NCBI GenBank assembly: GCA_964531215.1
Contig: CAZHFK010000022.1
Coordinates: 1 to 19,124, forward strand
DNA: 19,124 nucleotides
Direction of reading: 5' to 3'
From: WJKP01 sp964531215
GTDB taxonomy: Bacteria > Patescibacteriota > Patescibacteriia > CAIXNZ01
The notes under the pieces are model-generated. The model ran no database searches and was not told where the DNA came from. It saw only the letters and a list, made by a program, of their open reading frames with translations. Both the position numbers and the translations under genes were made by a program. Shown here piece after piece: positions 1 to 7,351 of the stretch. Numbering within the stretch: position 1 is the first letter of the stretch; each line of letters opens with the position of its first letter.

Positions 1-80
1 TTAAATAATATTAATTATCCCCAAAATGTAACCTTGACTATGCAACTGTACAACATTGTTTAAAAATAAATTTTTAATTT

Positions 81-542
81 ATGCTAGAAGAAGAATATTT
101 AACAAAAAAAGGCTTGGAAAAATTAAAACAAGAATTGGAATATCGCAAAAATGAAAAAAGAAATGAAATTCGCCAGCGTATAGAAGAAGCGATTAAATTA
201 GGTGATTTGTCAGAAAACGCCGAATATCATGAGGCTAAAGATGATCAAGGATTTAATGAAGCAAGGATCAGAGAATTGGTAGAAATAATAAAAAAATCAA
301 TAGTTATTAATAATAATAGAGATAAAAGCACTATTAGTATTGGCGATACTATTAAGACTGGTTATGATGGTAAAGAAAAAGAATTTACCATTGTAGGTCC
401 GTCTGAATCAGATCCCTTGCAGGGATTAATTTCTAATGAATCCCCGATTGGCAAGGCTTTTATTGGTCATAAAAAAGGTGATGTTGTTGAAGTTGAAACT
501 CCTTCAGGAATAATAAAATATAAAATTTTATCAATTGATTAA
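81..542 (+). CDS. greA: Transcription elongation factor GreA
   Basis: GreA binds the RNA polymerase secondary channel and stimulates cleavage of backtracked transcripts. The 153 residues are close to the family's usual length of about 157. Residues 1-75 form the long antiparallel coiled coil, with the conserved tip GDLSENAEYHEAKDD (about 40-54) carrying the acidic residues that position Mg2+ in the polymerase active site. Residues 80-153 are the FKBP-like C-terminal domain, including the conserved segment SPIGKAFIGHKKGD. ATG 81 is the only start that gives the full family N-terminus; no Shine-Dalgarno precedes it. A TTGACT at 34-39 could be a -35 box, but I see no convincing -10 with it. The gene ends before a perfect palindromic terminator and is followed by lysS on the same strand. 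Identification is secure from family motifs. Confidence 0.96.
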   Translation: MLEEEYLTKKGLEKLKQELEYRKNEKRNEIRQRIEEAIKLGDLSENAEYHEAKDDQGFNEARIRELVEIIKKSIVINNNRDKSTISIGDTIKTGYDGKEKEFTIVGPSESDPLQGLISNESPIGKAFIGHKKGDVVEVETPSGIIKYKILSID

Positions 543-564
543 ATTATTGAACCACAGTTTATCA

Positions 565-603
565 GTCAAACCCCGTATTTTAAAATACGGGGTTTGACCT
601 TTT
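565..603 (+). terminator. Perfect 34-base palindrome, intrinsic terminator after greA
   Basis: Positions 565-581 and 582-598 are exact reverse complements with no spacer. The outer arm is GTCAAACCCC and the centre GTATTTTAAAATAC. A hairpin with a four-base loop would have about 15 pairs, including a run of G-C pairs, followed by CTTTT at 599-603. This fits a terminator for greA. The T-tract is short, so a role as a dispersed palindromic element is also possible. The 14-base centre recurs exactly in the palindrome at 7352-7389. Confidence 0.7.
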
Positions 604-681
604 GGCCTAATTTAAGGTAAAATATAGATATTATAAGCTGATTTTTTAAAACAGCTAGTTAATCAATAATAAATAAAAATT

Positions 682-2121
682 ATGGCTCAGGACGAGAAAC
701 AAAATCGTTTAAATAAATTAGCCAAAATTAAAGCAGAAGAAATTAATCCTTATCCGTCTAATTTTGATAAAAAAAACAGCTTAAAACAAGCTTATAATTC
801 TGAGCTAGGCACTAAAATTAAAACTGCAGGAAGACTTATGACTATTAGGGATATGGGCAAGCTTTGTTTTGGCCATTTAATGGATGAAACTCAAAAAATA
901 CAAATCGCTTTACAGGCTGATACTGTTGGGAAAGAAAAGTATAAATGGTTTGTAAAAAATATTGATATGGGTGATTTTATCGGAATTGACGGTGAAGTTT
1001 TTAAAACCCATAAAGGTGAAATTTCAATTAAAATACAAAATTATCAATTATTAGCTAAAGCTTTGCGGCCTTTACCTGAAAAATGGCATGGTTTAACAGA
1101 TGAAGAATTGAAATTAAGAAAGCGTTATTTAGATTTTATTGCCAACCCAGAGTTAAAAGAATTATTTTATCGCAAAGCCAAATTTTGGCAGGCTTGCCGT
1201 GATTTTTTATTTAAAAATGAATTTTTAGAAGTTGAAACTCCTATTTTGGAAACTACGCCTGGCGGAGCTGATGCTGAGCCTTTTATTACTCATCATAAAG
1301 TCTTGGATATTGATTTATATTTACGTATTTCCATGGGGGAATTATGGCAAAAAAGGTTAATGGTGGCAGGCTTTGAAAAAACTTTCGAAATTGGCAGGCA
1401 ATTTCGTAATGAGGGGATGAGCCGGGAACATTTACAAGATTATACTCAAATGGAATGTTATTGGGCTTATGCCGATTATAAGCAGATGATGCAATTAGTT
1501 GAAAAAATGTATAAATATATATTAAAACAAGTTTATAATAAATTACAATTTGAAATTAATGGTTTTACAGTGGATTTTGATCAACCCTGGCAGGAAGTTG
1601 ATTATGTTAAGACTATTCAAAAGGAATTTGAAATTGATGTAAACAAGGCAACCCAAGAAGCTCTAATTAATAAATTAAAAGCATTAAAAGTTGATTTTGA
1701 TAATAATTTATCAAAAGCCCGTTTGATTGATATTTTATGGAAACAAGTTCGGAAAACCGTTGTTGGTCCTGTTTTTTTAATTAATCATCCCGTAGAAGTT
1801 TCGCCTTTGGCTAAAAGAGACAGTAAGGATCCTAATAAAGTTCAAAGATTTCAAATTATTTTAGCCGGTTCGGAAATGGGAAACGGCTATTCTGAATTAA
1901 ATGATCCGATAGATCAATCTGAAAGATTCAAAGAACAGGCTAAAATGCGTGAATCCGGTGATTTAGAGGCTCAAATGCATGATCAGGATTTTGTAGAAGC
2001 TTTGGAATACGGCATGCCGCCAACAGCTGGTTTTGGTTTTTCAGAACGTTTATTTTCATTTTTGGAAAATAAAACAGCCCGTGAATGCCAGTTGTTTCCT
2101 TTAATGAAACCGGGAAAATAA
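682..2121 (+). CDS. lysS: Lysyl-tRNA synthetase, class II
   Basis: The enzyme charges tRNA-Lys with lysine using ATP. The 479 residues match class II LysRS. An N-terminal OB-fold anticodon-binding domain covers about 45-125 (GRLMTIRDMGKLCFGHLMD), and the class II catalytic core about 145-479. Motif 2 is FRNEGMSREHLQDYTQME at 241-258. The C-terminal motif 3 region reads GFGFSERLF (about 450-458), then ECQLFPLMKP. Compared with the common GLGIGIDRL version it is one residue shorter and has Ser for the last Gly, a lineage-type variant rather than damage. The sequence PPTAGFG before it is typical of LysRS. ATG 682 has no Shine-Dalgarno; a TATAAG at 632-637 may be a -10. The gene converges on purF across a shared terminator. 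Confidence 0.95.
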   Translation: MAQDEKQNRLNKLAKIKAEEINPYPSNFDKKNSLKQAYNSELGTKIKTAGRLMTIRDMGKLCFGHLMDETQKIQIALQADTVGKEKYKWFVKNIDMGDFIGIDGEVFKTHKGEISIKIQNYQLLAKALRPLPEKWHGLTDEELKLRKRYLDFIANPELKELFYRKAKFWQACRDFLFKNEFLEVETPILETTPGGADAEPFITHHKVLDIDLYLRISMGELWQKRLMVAGFEKTFEIGRQFRNEGMSREHLQDYTQMECYWAYADYKQMMQLVEKMYKYILKQVYNKLQFEINGFTVDFDQPWQEVDYVKTIQKEFEIDVNKATQEALINKLKALKVDFDNNLSKARLIDILWKQVRKTVVGPVFLINHPVEVSPLAKRDSKDPNKVQRFQIILAGSEMGNGYSELNDPIDQSERFKEQAKMRESGDLEAQMHDQDFVEALEYGMPPTAGFGFSERLFSFLENKTARECQLFPLMKPGK

Positions 2122-2138
2122 AATTTAAATAAAAAGAA

Positions 2139-2171
2139 AAGGGGAGACCCAGCTGGATCTCCCCTTAATTT
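2139..2171. terminator. Bidirectional terminator between lysS and purF
   Basis: A hairpin with arms GGGGAGACCC (2141-2150) and GGATCTCCCC (2155-2164), loop AGCT and one internal mismatch lies between the convergent stops. On the plus strand it is followed by TTAATTTTT. On the minus strand it is followed by TTTTCTTTTTATTT. Both directions therefore have a T-rich tail, and it can end both lysS and purF transcripts. Confidence 0.85.
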
Positions 2172-3755
2172 TTAAGCCATTAGACACATTTTAGTTTGAG
2201 CGGGATCAATTTTGACCGGGTATTTGCCCGTAAAACAGGCACAGCAAAAATCAGTTGATTTAAGCTCATGTACTTTTGCAGCTATAATTAATGTATCTTT
2301 GATTGGCAGATAGCCCAAATAAGAGGCATTGATACTTTGTCGTATTTTTCCAATATTACTGTCAAATCTGGCAGCAATAAGATCATTGACATTATAAGTA
2401 TCAACGCCATAAAAACAAGGATGGGTATAAGGGGGCGCGCTAAGTAGCCAGGCAATCCTAATTTTGGGGTAGATATCAGGATAAAGCTCTTTAAGGGATT
2501 GCCTAGCCATTTTGATAAGTGTCCTGGAAACATTTGATCTAACCAGTGAATCATCAATAAAGATAAGCCAAATTTCCTTTTGCATCTTAGCCAGGAAATA
2601 AAGCTCCTTTTTTAGAGCTTTGAATAAAGTGAAGTATTTTTTTTTGTTTTTTTTGATGCGATCTTCTTCATCTGGCTCTAAGAAAGTTCGGCCTACGTGA
2701 GGATTTTTATAAAGCGCTGGCCAATAAAATGATTGACCAGGAAAAATTAAACTCTGGGAAGATTGATAGCCTAAGGCAGCCATTTCACCGGAATTCATTA
2801 TCGGAATAACAATGCCTGGTTTAGCATGTAAATCAAAAAGTCTTTCTCCGAATTTTTTTCGAATTACAGCAACTTTTTCGTTATAGCCAGCCTGTAAGTA
2901 GATATCTTCAAATATACAAAAAGCTCTTTTGCCTTTTTTTAGACCCTGATGGTTTTTAAGTGTTTTTGAACCAATTTTGGCTTCAACTATTTGTCCAGGG
3001 CTAACATTCCCCAGGTATTTGGCATCACGTCCATACCAAGCAACCGGTTCTGACGCAAAAATAAAACTGTCGGGTGTTTCCGCAATTTTTAAGGGACGAA
3101 TTCCATGAGGATCGCGAAAAGCAAAAATACCTTCATTAGTTAATAAAAGACAGGAATAAGCACCTCTTATTTTTCGCATAGTTGCTTTTATTGCTGTAAC
3201 AATACGATGCTTGCCCTTGGCTTTATTACGAAGTGGATTTTCCAGAAAATAAACAATTAACCTCACAATTAGTTCGGTGTCAGTTTCAGTTATAAAGTTA
3301 TGAATTCCGTGATTATTGAGAAAAGTTTTTATTTCCGAAAGATTGGTTAGATTGCCATTTTGCACTAAAGCAATATTGATCCGCAGTTTTTCTGAGTCTA
3401 AATAAAAAGGCTGACAATTGGCTAGGCCTGGCAAATCTTCCATATCCTCAAATTCAACTAGGGGATTGATTGGCTTTTGTTTTGTCCTTTCGGTTTGATT
3501 GACACCACTTCCAGTAGTTGAATATCTGTTTTGGAAAATTGTAGCCAAGCCTTTTTTTAATTCAGCCCAGGTCAAAGGAATGGCTTCAATAAATTCACCA
3601 TAGCCTTTTTGTGTTCGTAAGTTGATTCCATCGGTTATGGTAATGCCAGCTGATTCATTCCCTCGATAATTAATAGCAATACCAGCATTTCTTGCTCTTA
3701 GGGCAATAAGTTCTTTTTGTTTATTTTTTAAGACTTCACCTCCGATACCACACAT
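2172..3755 (-). CDS. purF: Amidophosphoribosyltransferase (PurF-type)
   Basis: PurF makes 5-phosphoribosylamine from PRPP and glutamine, the first committed step of purine synthesis. The 527 residues begin MCGIGG, so Cys2 is the Ntn nucleophile with no propeptide. The glutaminase domain (1 to about 240) has YRGNESAGI, VQNGN (132-136) and RDPHGIRPL (214-222). The phosphoribosyltransferase domain has CIFEDIY (Cys280), VGRTF (354-358), the PRPP acidic pair in DDSLVRSNVS (401-410) and PCFYGVD (Cys447). The C-terminal CCACFTGKYP (504-513) supplies the other cysteines expected for a Bacillus-type [4Fe-4S] cluster. Odd points are VRGTT changed to VRSNV in the PRPP loop, and about 11 extra residues between GRTF and DDS. 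No other purine genes are in the window. The ATG has AAGGAGG five bases upstream, rare here. Family assignment is secure; canonical activity is less so. Confidence 0.9.
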   Translation of the reverse strand: MCGIGGEVLKNKQKELIALRARNAGIAINYRGNESAGITITDGINLRTQKGYGEFIEAIPLTWAELKKGLATIFQNRYSTTGSGVNQTERTKQKPINPLVEFEDMEDLPGLANCQPFYLDSEKLRINIALVQNGNLTNLSEIKTFLNNHGIHNFITETDTELIVRLIVYFLENPLRNKAKGKHRIVTAIKATMRKIRGAYSCLLLTNEGIFAFRDPHGIRPLKIAETPDSFIFASEPVAWYGRDAKYLGNVSPGQIVEAKIGSKTLKNHQGLKKGKRAFCIFEDIYLQAGYNEKVAVIRKKFGERLFDLHAKPGIVIPIMNSGEMAALGYQSSQSLIFPGQSFYWPALYKNPHVGRTFLEPDEEDRIKKNKKKYFTLFKALKKELYFLAKMQKEIWLIFIDDSLVRSNVSRTLIKMARQSLKELYPDIYPKIRIAWLLSAPPYTHPCFYGVDTYNVNDLIAARFDSNIGKIRQSINASYLGYLPIKDTLIIAAKVHELKSTDFCCACFTGKYPVKIDPAQTKMCLMA

Positions 3756-3760
3756 GTTAT

Positions 3761-3767
3761 CCTCCTT
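3761..3767 (-). promoter_or_regulatory. Strong Shine-Dalgarno of purF
   Basis: AAGGAGG on the minus strand, five bases before the purF ATG. It fixes the start at 3755. Almost every other gene in the window lacks such a site; only the small gene at 6950-7045 has the same motif at the same spacing. Confidence 0.85.
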
Positions 3768-3818
3768 TTTGGTTTTGATTTATTATCAAAATTGTTAATG
3801 TGCTATTGATATTTAAAG

Positions 3819-3845
3819 CTTATAAAATCTTGATTACAATGTCAA
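3819..3845 (-). promoter_or_regulatory. Candidate purF promoter
   Basis: On the minus strand a consensus TTGACA (3845-3840) is followed after 15 bases by TATAAG (3824-3819). The spacer is shorter than the optimal 17, so the exact -10 is uncertain. It lies in the 225-base divergent region shared with serS. On the plus strand a TATAAT at 3944-3949 could serve serS, but has no good -35 partner. Confidence 0.4.
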
Positions 3846-3980
3846 TTTTTGCTAGAATTTAGTTATGCAGTTAAGCCTAAAACAATTTAAATATTTTATT
3901 ATTAACAGTAAAATTTGCTCGGATTTTAGCTGAAATTTTTATTTATAATAAATTATTTAATATTAATCATTTTAAAATAT

Positions 3981-5282
3981 ATGTTAGATATAAATTTTAT
4001 AAGAGAAAATTTAAAAAAATTAAAACAAGTAACCAAAGACAAGGGCATTGAATTGGATTATGACAAATTATTAAAATTAGATGATAAGAGAAGGGAATTA
4101 ATTCAAAAAATAGATGATTTAAGACAAAAAAGAAATGCTAATGCCGAATTGCTTAAAGATCCGCAAAAAAGGACTGATAATTTAATCAATCAAGGCAAAG
4201 TTTTAAAAGATAAATTAACAGCTTTAGAAAATGATTTTAATAAAGTTAAAGTCCAATTTGACGAAATGATGCTAAAGGTGCCAAACCTTATTTCAGAGGA
4301 TACACCAGTTGGGCTTGATGAATCTGCCAATAAGGTTATTGATAAAAAAGGTGAATTGCCTGAGTTTGATTTTAAAATTAAAGATCATTTGCAATTAGGT
4401 AAAGAATTGGATATTTTGGATATTGATAGAGGCGTAAAGGTTTCTGGTTTTCGTGGTTATTATTTAAAAAATGACGGTGCTCGAATGCATTTAGCAGTTT
4501 TAATGTATGTTTTTAATAAATTAATTGCTAAAGGCTTTACTCCTTTTATTCCTCCGACTTTGGTTAGAGAAATGGCCTTAATAGGTTCCGGACATTTTCC
4601 GGAAAGCAAAGAAGAAGTTTATCAAATTGGCAATCCTGGTAAATTGGAAACAGGGGAAACTGTTAAAGAATCATTGTTTTTGGCCGGTACTTCTGAGCCG
4701 TCATTGCTTGCTTATCATGCCAATGAAATTGTAGATAAAAAAGAATTACCTTTGAAATATTGTGCTTTTTCACCTTGTTATAGAAGTGAAGTAGGGAGTT
4801 ATGGTAAAGATACCAAGGGCATTTATAGATTACATGAATTTTGGAAAGTTGAGCAGGTAATTATTAGTCAGGCTGATATTAAAGAAGGGGTCAAATTACT
4901 TGAAGATTTACGTGAAATTGCCGAAGAAATTATACAGGATTTTAAATTACCCTATCAGGTTGTTTCAATTTGTACCGGTGATATGGGCGCAGGTAAATAC
5001 AAAATGTATGATCTCGAAACTTGGATGCCGTCTCGCCAATCTTATTCCGAAACTCATTCGGATTCTTTTTTAACTGATTGGCAGGCTCGTCGTTTAAATC
5101 TTAGATATAAGGACAAAAAAGGTGAAATTAAGTATGCTTATACTTTAAATAATACTGCTTTAGCTTCTCCCCGCATTTTAATCGCTCTTTGGGAAAATTA
5201 TCAAAATAAAGACGGCAGTATAACAATACCAGAAGTTTTAAGACCTTATTTGGCCAATCAGCAGAAAATTACTAAAAAATAA
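3981..5282 (+). CDS. serS: Seryl-tRNA synthetase
   Basis: The enzyme charges tRNA-Ser (and tRNA-Sec where present) with serine. The 433 residues show the expected layout. The start MLDINFIREN is the standard N-terminus, followed by a long helical arm (about 30-100) that contacts the tRNA variable loop, then a class II catalytic core. Visible signatures are the serine-binding GTSEPSLLAYH (236-246), motif 2 CYRSEVGSYGKDTKGIYRLHEFWKVE (about 266-291), and motif 3 LNNTALASPRILIALWENYQ (389-408), followed by IPEVLRPY. In the segment usually reading EISSCSNFTDFQARR this protein has ETHSDSFLTDWQARR (357-371), a noticeable but conservative departure. There is no Shine-Dalgarno. A 12-base gap leads to the MurF-like gene, so the two are probably co-transcribed. 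Confidence 0.96.
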   Translation: MLDINFIRENLKKLKQVTKDKGIELDYDKLLKLDDKRRELIQKIDDLRQKRNANAELLKDPQKRTDNLINQGKVLKDKLTALENDFNKVKVQFDEMMLKVPNLISEDTPVGLDESANKVIDKKGELPEFDFKIKDHLQLGKELDILDIDRGVKVSGFRGYYLKNDGARMHLAVLMYVFNKLIAKGFTPFIPPTLVREMALIGSGHFPESKEEVYQIGNPGKLETGETVKESLFLAGTSEPSLLAYHANEIVDKKELPLKYCAFSPCYRSEVGSYGKDTKGIYRLHEFWKVEQVIISQADIKEGVKLLEDLREIAEEIIQDFKLPYQVVSICTGDMGAGKYKMYDLETWMPSRQSYSETHSDSFLTDWQARRLNLRYKDKKGEIKYAYTLNNTALASPRILIALWENYQNKDGSITIPEVLRPYLANQQKITKK

Positions 5283-5294
5283 AATAATTTAATC

Positions 5295-6017
5295 ATGAAA
5301 AAATTTTTTAGGAAAATAGCTGTTTTTATATTGCAATGGCAGGCTCAATTTTATATTAAAAAATTTAAACCAGATATAATTTTAGTTTTTGGCCAAATTA
5401 ACCGCACCAATATAAAAGAAGAAATAGTTAAAGAGTTATTCGATAATGGCTATAAAGTAAGAGGTAATTTAAAAAGCTATAATTCTGAACTTGGCGTTCC
5501 TTTGGCCATTTTAGATTTACAAGCCGGGTTTTCTTCCGTGTTTAAATGGATTAAATTGCTTTTAAGAGGTTTTTGTAAGCTATTAATTGAAAAAGCAACA
5601 AATAAGGATATTTTAATTTTGGAAGTGACAATTGACAAGCCAAGAGATATTAAATATTTGTTTAAACAGCCTGATATCGTTATTTTTAGTGATTTTGAGG
5701 CTAATTTTAGTCCAAAATTGCAAGAATTTGTTAGGGATTTAATCAATTTCTGGGTAGGGGAGCCCCTAATTATTTTAAATGAAAATTTATTATCCGAAAT
5801 GCAATTAGCTGATAATAAAATTTATCAATTTGGTTTATCAGATAAATCATTAATAAAAGCTTATGACTTGCAACAACTTGAAAATGGTCAGCAATTCAGA
5901 TTTAATTTTAATGGGGAAGAGGGGGTGGTGAGGTTGAGTAAATTTGGTATTCATGCGATCTGGAATTGTTTAATATCAAAATTTATTTTAAATTATTTAA
6001 AAAAATATAAATTATAA
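5295..6017 (+). CDS. Degenerate, truncated MurF-like Mur ligase homologue
   Basis: Mur ligases of the MurF type add D-Ala-D-Ala to the peptidoglycan precursor. This 240-residue protein follows the MurF central-domain order with its catalytic residues altered. Residues 25-41 (KPDIILVFGQINRTNIKEE) occupy the P-loop place of TGSVGKTSTKE, but the Gly-Lys pair is Asn-Arg. SYNSELGVPL (61-70) matches the conserved YNxEIGVPL. LEVTIDKPRDI (109-119) replaces LEMGADKPGDI. DFEANFS (133-139) stands where THLExF is expected, losing its His. LIILNENL (158-165) and GIHAIWN (218-224) match the end of the central domain. The N-terminal substrate domain and C-terminal ligase domain are absent. It overlaps ftsQ by one base. 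I infer a non-catalytic protein kept in a division/wall cluster; the homology is my reading of motifs and needs a profile search. Confidence 0.65.
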   Translation: MKKFFRKIAVFILQWQAQFYIKKFKPDIILVFGQINRTNIKEEIVKELFDNGYKVRGNLKSYNSELGVPLAILDLQAGFSSVFKWIKLLLRGFCKLLIEKATNKDILILEVTIDKPRDIKYLFKQPDIVIFSDFEANFSPKLQEFVRDLINFWVGEPLIILNENLLSEMQLADNKIYQFGLSDKSLIKAYDLQQLENGQQFRFNFNGEEGVVRLSKFGIHAIWNCLISKFILNYLKKYKL

Positions 6018-6928
6018 TGTTTTTTAAGAAAAAAAGAAAAAATAAATTTACCAATAAATTATATAGGGTGGAAAGGCAGACGCGTTATAAGAATCCTTTA
6101 AAAATAAAAAAAGGTTTATTTAAATTCAAACTTTTTAGAATAATAAATTTATTATTGATTGCAGGAATTTTAGGTTGTTTATATTTTTTTATTTTTTCTA
6201 ATTTTTACAATATTAACAATGTTGAAGTGACTGGTAATGAAATTATATCCACTGAGGATGTTTTGGATATCACTAATAATTATTTAGCTAAAAATAAATT
6301 ATTACTTTTAAAAAATAAAAATATTTTTTTATTTAATAAGTCAGATTTAGCATCAGACATAAATGAGGTCGTTATTTTGGATAATATGGTTATTGAGAAA
6401 ATTTTGCCCAATACCATAAGGATAAATATTCAGGAAAAAGCCGTTGCTTTTAAATGGTTAACCAATCAGCAGACTTATTTGGTTGATCAGCAGGGAATTG
6501 TTATAAAAAGATATTATAAATTGGTTACGCCTAAAATTTTTCAATTAACTCAAATTGAGCCTGAAAATGATAATAAACAAAATGATAATTTATTGATAAT
6601 TAAAAATTTAGCAAATCAAGATATTAATTTAGGTGATAAAATTATTAATGCTCAAGATATAAATTTTATTTTTAATTTATTAAAAAAATTGGAAAAAAAT
6701 GATTATTTTGTAATAAAAGAGCTGTCTGTCCCTAATAATTTTCCGGGATATATAACAATTACCACGCTTAATGATTGGCAAATTCATTTCAATTTGGCTG
6801 ATTCAGCTGATAGCCAAATAAATCGTTTAAATGTATTAATTAGAGATAAGATAAAAAAAGAAAATTTATCAGCTTTGAATTATATAGATTTGAGATTGGG
6901 AGAAAGTATTTATTATAAATTTAAATAA
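6017..6928 (+). CDS. ftsQ: FtsQ/DivIB-type cell division protein with POTRA domain
   Basis: FtsQ is a single-pass membrane protein that bridges early and late divisome proteins. The 303 residues have a basic cytoplasmic tail (1-38, rich in Lys and Arg), one transmembrane helix (about 39-60, FRIINLLLIAGILGCLYFFI), then an extracytoplasmic POTRA domain opening with YNINNVEVTGNEIISTEDV (64-82). The rest is the beta-rich FtsQ domain, with segments such as KILPNTIRINIQEKAVAFKW and QTYLVDQQGIVI that are characteristic of the family. The start codon shares its A with the stop of the MurF-like gene (TAATG), suggesting translational coupling. Other division genes such as ftsA or ftsZ do not follow; instead the gene runs into an antisense terminator. 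Confidence 0.88.
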   Translation: MFFKKKRKNKFTNKLYRVERQTRYKNPLKIKKGLFKFKLFRIINLLLIAGILGCLYFFIFSNFYNINNVEVTGNEIISTEDVLDITNNYLAKNKLLLLKNKNIFLFNKSDLASDINEVVILDNMVIEKILPNTIRINIQEKAVAFKWLTNQQTYLVDQQGIVIKRYYKLVTPKIFQLTQIEPENDNKQNDNLLIIKNLANQDINLGDKIINAQDINFIFNLLKKLEKNDYFVIKELSVPNNFPGYITITTLNDWQIHFNLADSADSQINRLNVLIRDKIKKENLSALNYIDLRLGESIYYKFK

Positions 6929-6930
6929 AA

Positions 6931-6967
6931 ACACCGGTCTTATACAACTTTATGTTGTTGCCGGTGT
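6931..6967 (-). terminator. Terminator of the 31-codon minus-strand gene
   Basis: ACACCGG (minus strand, from 6967) pairs with CCGGTGT (6937-6931). An inner ACAAC/GTTGT stem (6954-6958 with 6944-6948) leaves a short loop. On the minus strand the hairpin is followed by TTTTATTT, a good intrinsic terminator. On the plus strand the tail is G-rich, so it is weak for ftsQ, whose stop is two bases away. Confidence 0.75.
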
Positions 6968-7045
6968 GGTCTGTTTTGCCCATCTTAGTAATCTGGCGAC
7001 AAAATCCCAGGTTTTACAGAATTGAGGGCGATTCAATGTCGGCAT
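6950..7045 (-). CDS. Small 31-residue protein, unknown function
   Basis: I do not recognise this gene, but its signals are the best in the window. An extended -10 promoter with consensus -35 (7073-7101), AAGGAGG at five-base spacing before ATG 7045, 31 codons, a TAA inside the first arm of an intrinsic terminator, and nothing else downstream on that strand. The peptide begins MPTLNRPQ and has a central KTWDFVARLLRWAK (11-24) that could be an amphipathic cationic helix; net charge is about +4. There is no hydrophobic signal or membrane segment. G+C is about 45% (43 of 96 bases), far above the surrounding genes, and codons do not look like AT drift. It may be a stand-alone microprotein, a small toxin-like peptide, or a dual-function RNA of about 135 bases. 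Confidence 0.65.
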   Translation of the reverse strand: MPTLNRPQFCKTWDFVARLLRWAKQTTPATT

Positions 7046-7050
7046 TTATT

Positions 7051-7057
7051 CCTCCTT
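7051..7057 (-). promoter_or_regulatory. Strong Shine-Dalgarno of the 31-codon gene
   Basis: AAGGAGG on the minus strand, five bases before ATG 7045; same motif and spacing as purF. It is the main argument that the small ORF is translated, since most large genes here lack any SD. Confidence 0.75.
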
Positions 7058-7072
7058 AATGATAGATATTAT

Positions 7073-7101
7073 AATATATCATATATTTTGCAATTTGTCA
7101 A
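7073..7101 (-). promoter_or_regulatory. Consensus extended -10 promoter of the 31-codon gene
   Basis: On the minus strand TTGACA (7101-7096), a 17-base spacer ending in TGA, then TATATT (7078-7073). The TGN before the -10 is the extended -10 element. Transcription would start near 7066, giving a leader of about 20 bases that contains the SD. Confidence 0.75.
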
Positions 7102-7163
7102 TATCTGGTTATTTGAGTTAAATAGTTTAATCTGGAATTATAAATATTGATTAATTAAATATA

Positions 7164-7325
7164 ATGGATTTTATCCGTTTAAATGAATTGAAATTACTAT
7201 TAAATTTAAATAAAATTGATGAGAAAAGTGTTTGGCTTGGTCTGTATAAATATGGTAAAATAATGTTTAAATGTGCTCGCGTTGTGTCGTATAAGATATA
7301 TTGTGCGTCGCCATATTGTTCGTAA
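7164..7325 (+). CDS. Doubtful 53-codon ORF
   Basis: ATG 7164 to TAA 7323-7325 encodes 53 residues starting MDFIRLNELKLLLNLNKIDE and ending in a Cys- and Tyr-rich tail. It resembles nothing I know. It lies just upstream of the palindromic terminator at 7352-7389 and divergent from the 31-codon gene, so a transcript unit is possible. There is no Shine-Dalgarno and no clear -35; a TATAAT (7160-7165) overlaps the start codon. It may be a decayed gene remnant or chance. The rest of 7102-7351 shows nothing else I can name on either strand. Confidence 0.25.
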   Translation: MDFIRLNELKLLLNLNKIDEKSVWLGLYKYGKIMFKCARVVSYKIYCASPYCS

Positions 7326-7351
7326 AATAGACACTCTCCTGTTAATTTGTT

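Noticed and set aside
1..80. greA promoter from TTGACT at 34-39
   Set aside because: No acceptable -10 at 16-18 bases; TGTTTA at 57-62 matches the consensus poorly. Nothing else is seen in these 80 bases.
5477..5746. Minus-strand 89-codon frame opposite the MurF-like gene
   Set aside because: It is a shadow of a real gene with no start signals or recognisable domain. The same holds for frames at 2288-2557, 8111-8380, 8635-8874, 9254-9464, 10116-10705, 12190-12387, 13541-13885 and 15906-16133.
7320..7345. Possible insertion-sequence end (TAGACACTCTCC)
   Set aside because: No matching inverted copy, no target duplication and no transposase frame nearby; a remnant cannot be supported.
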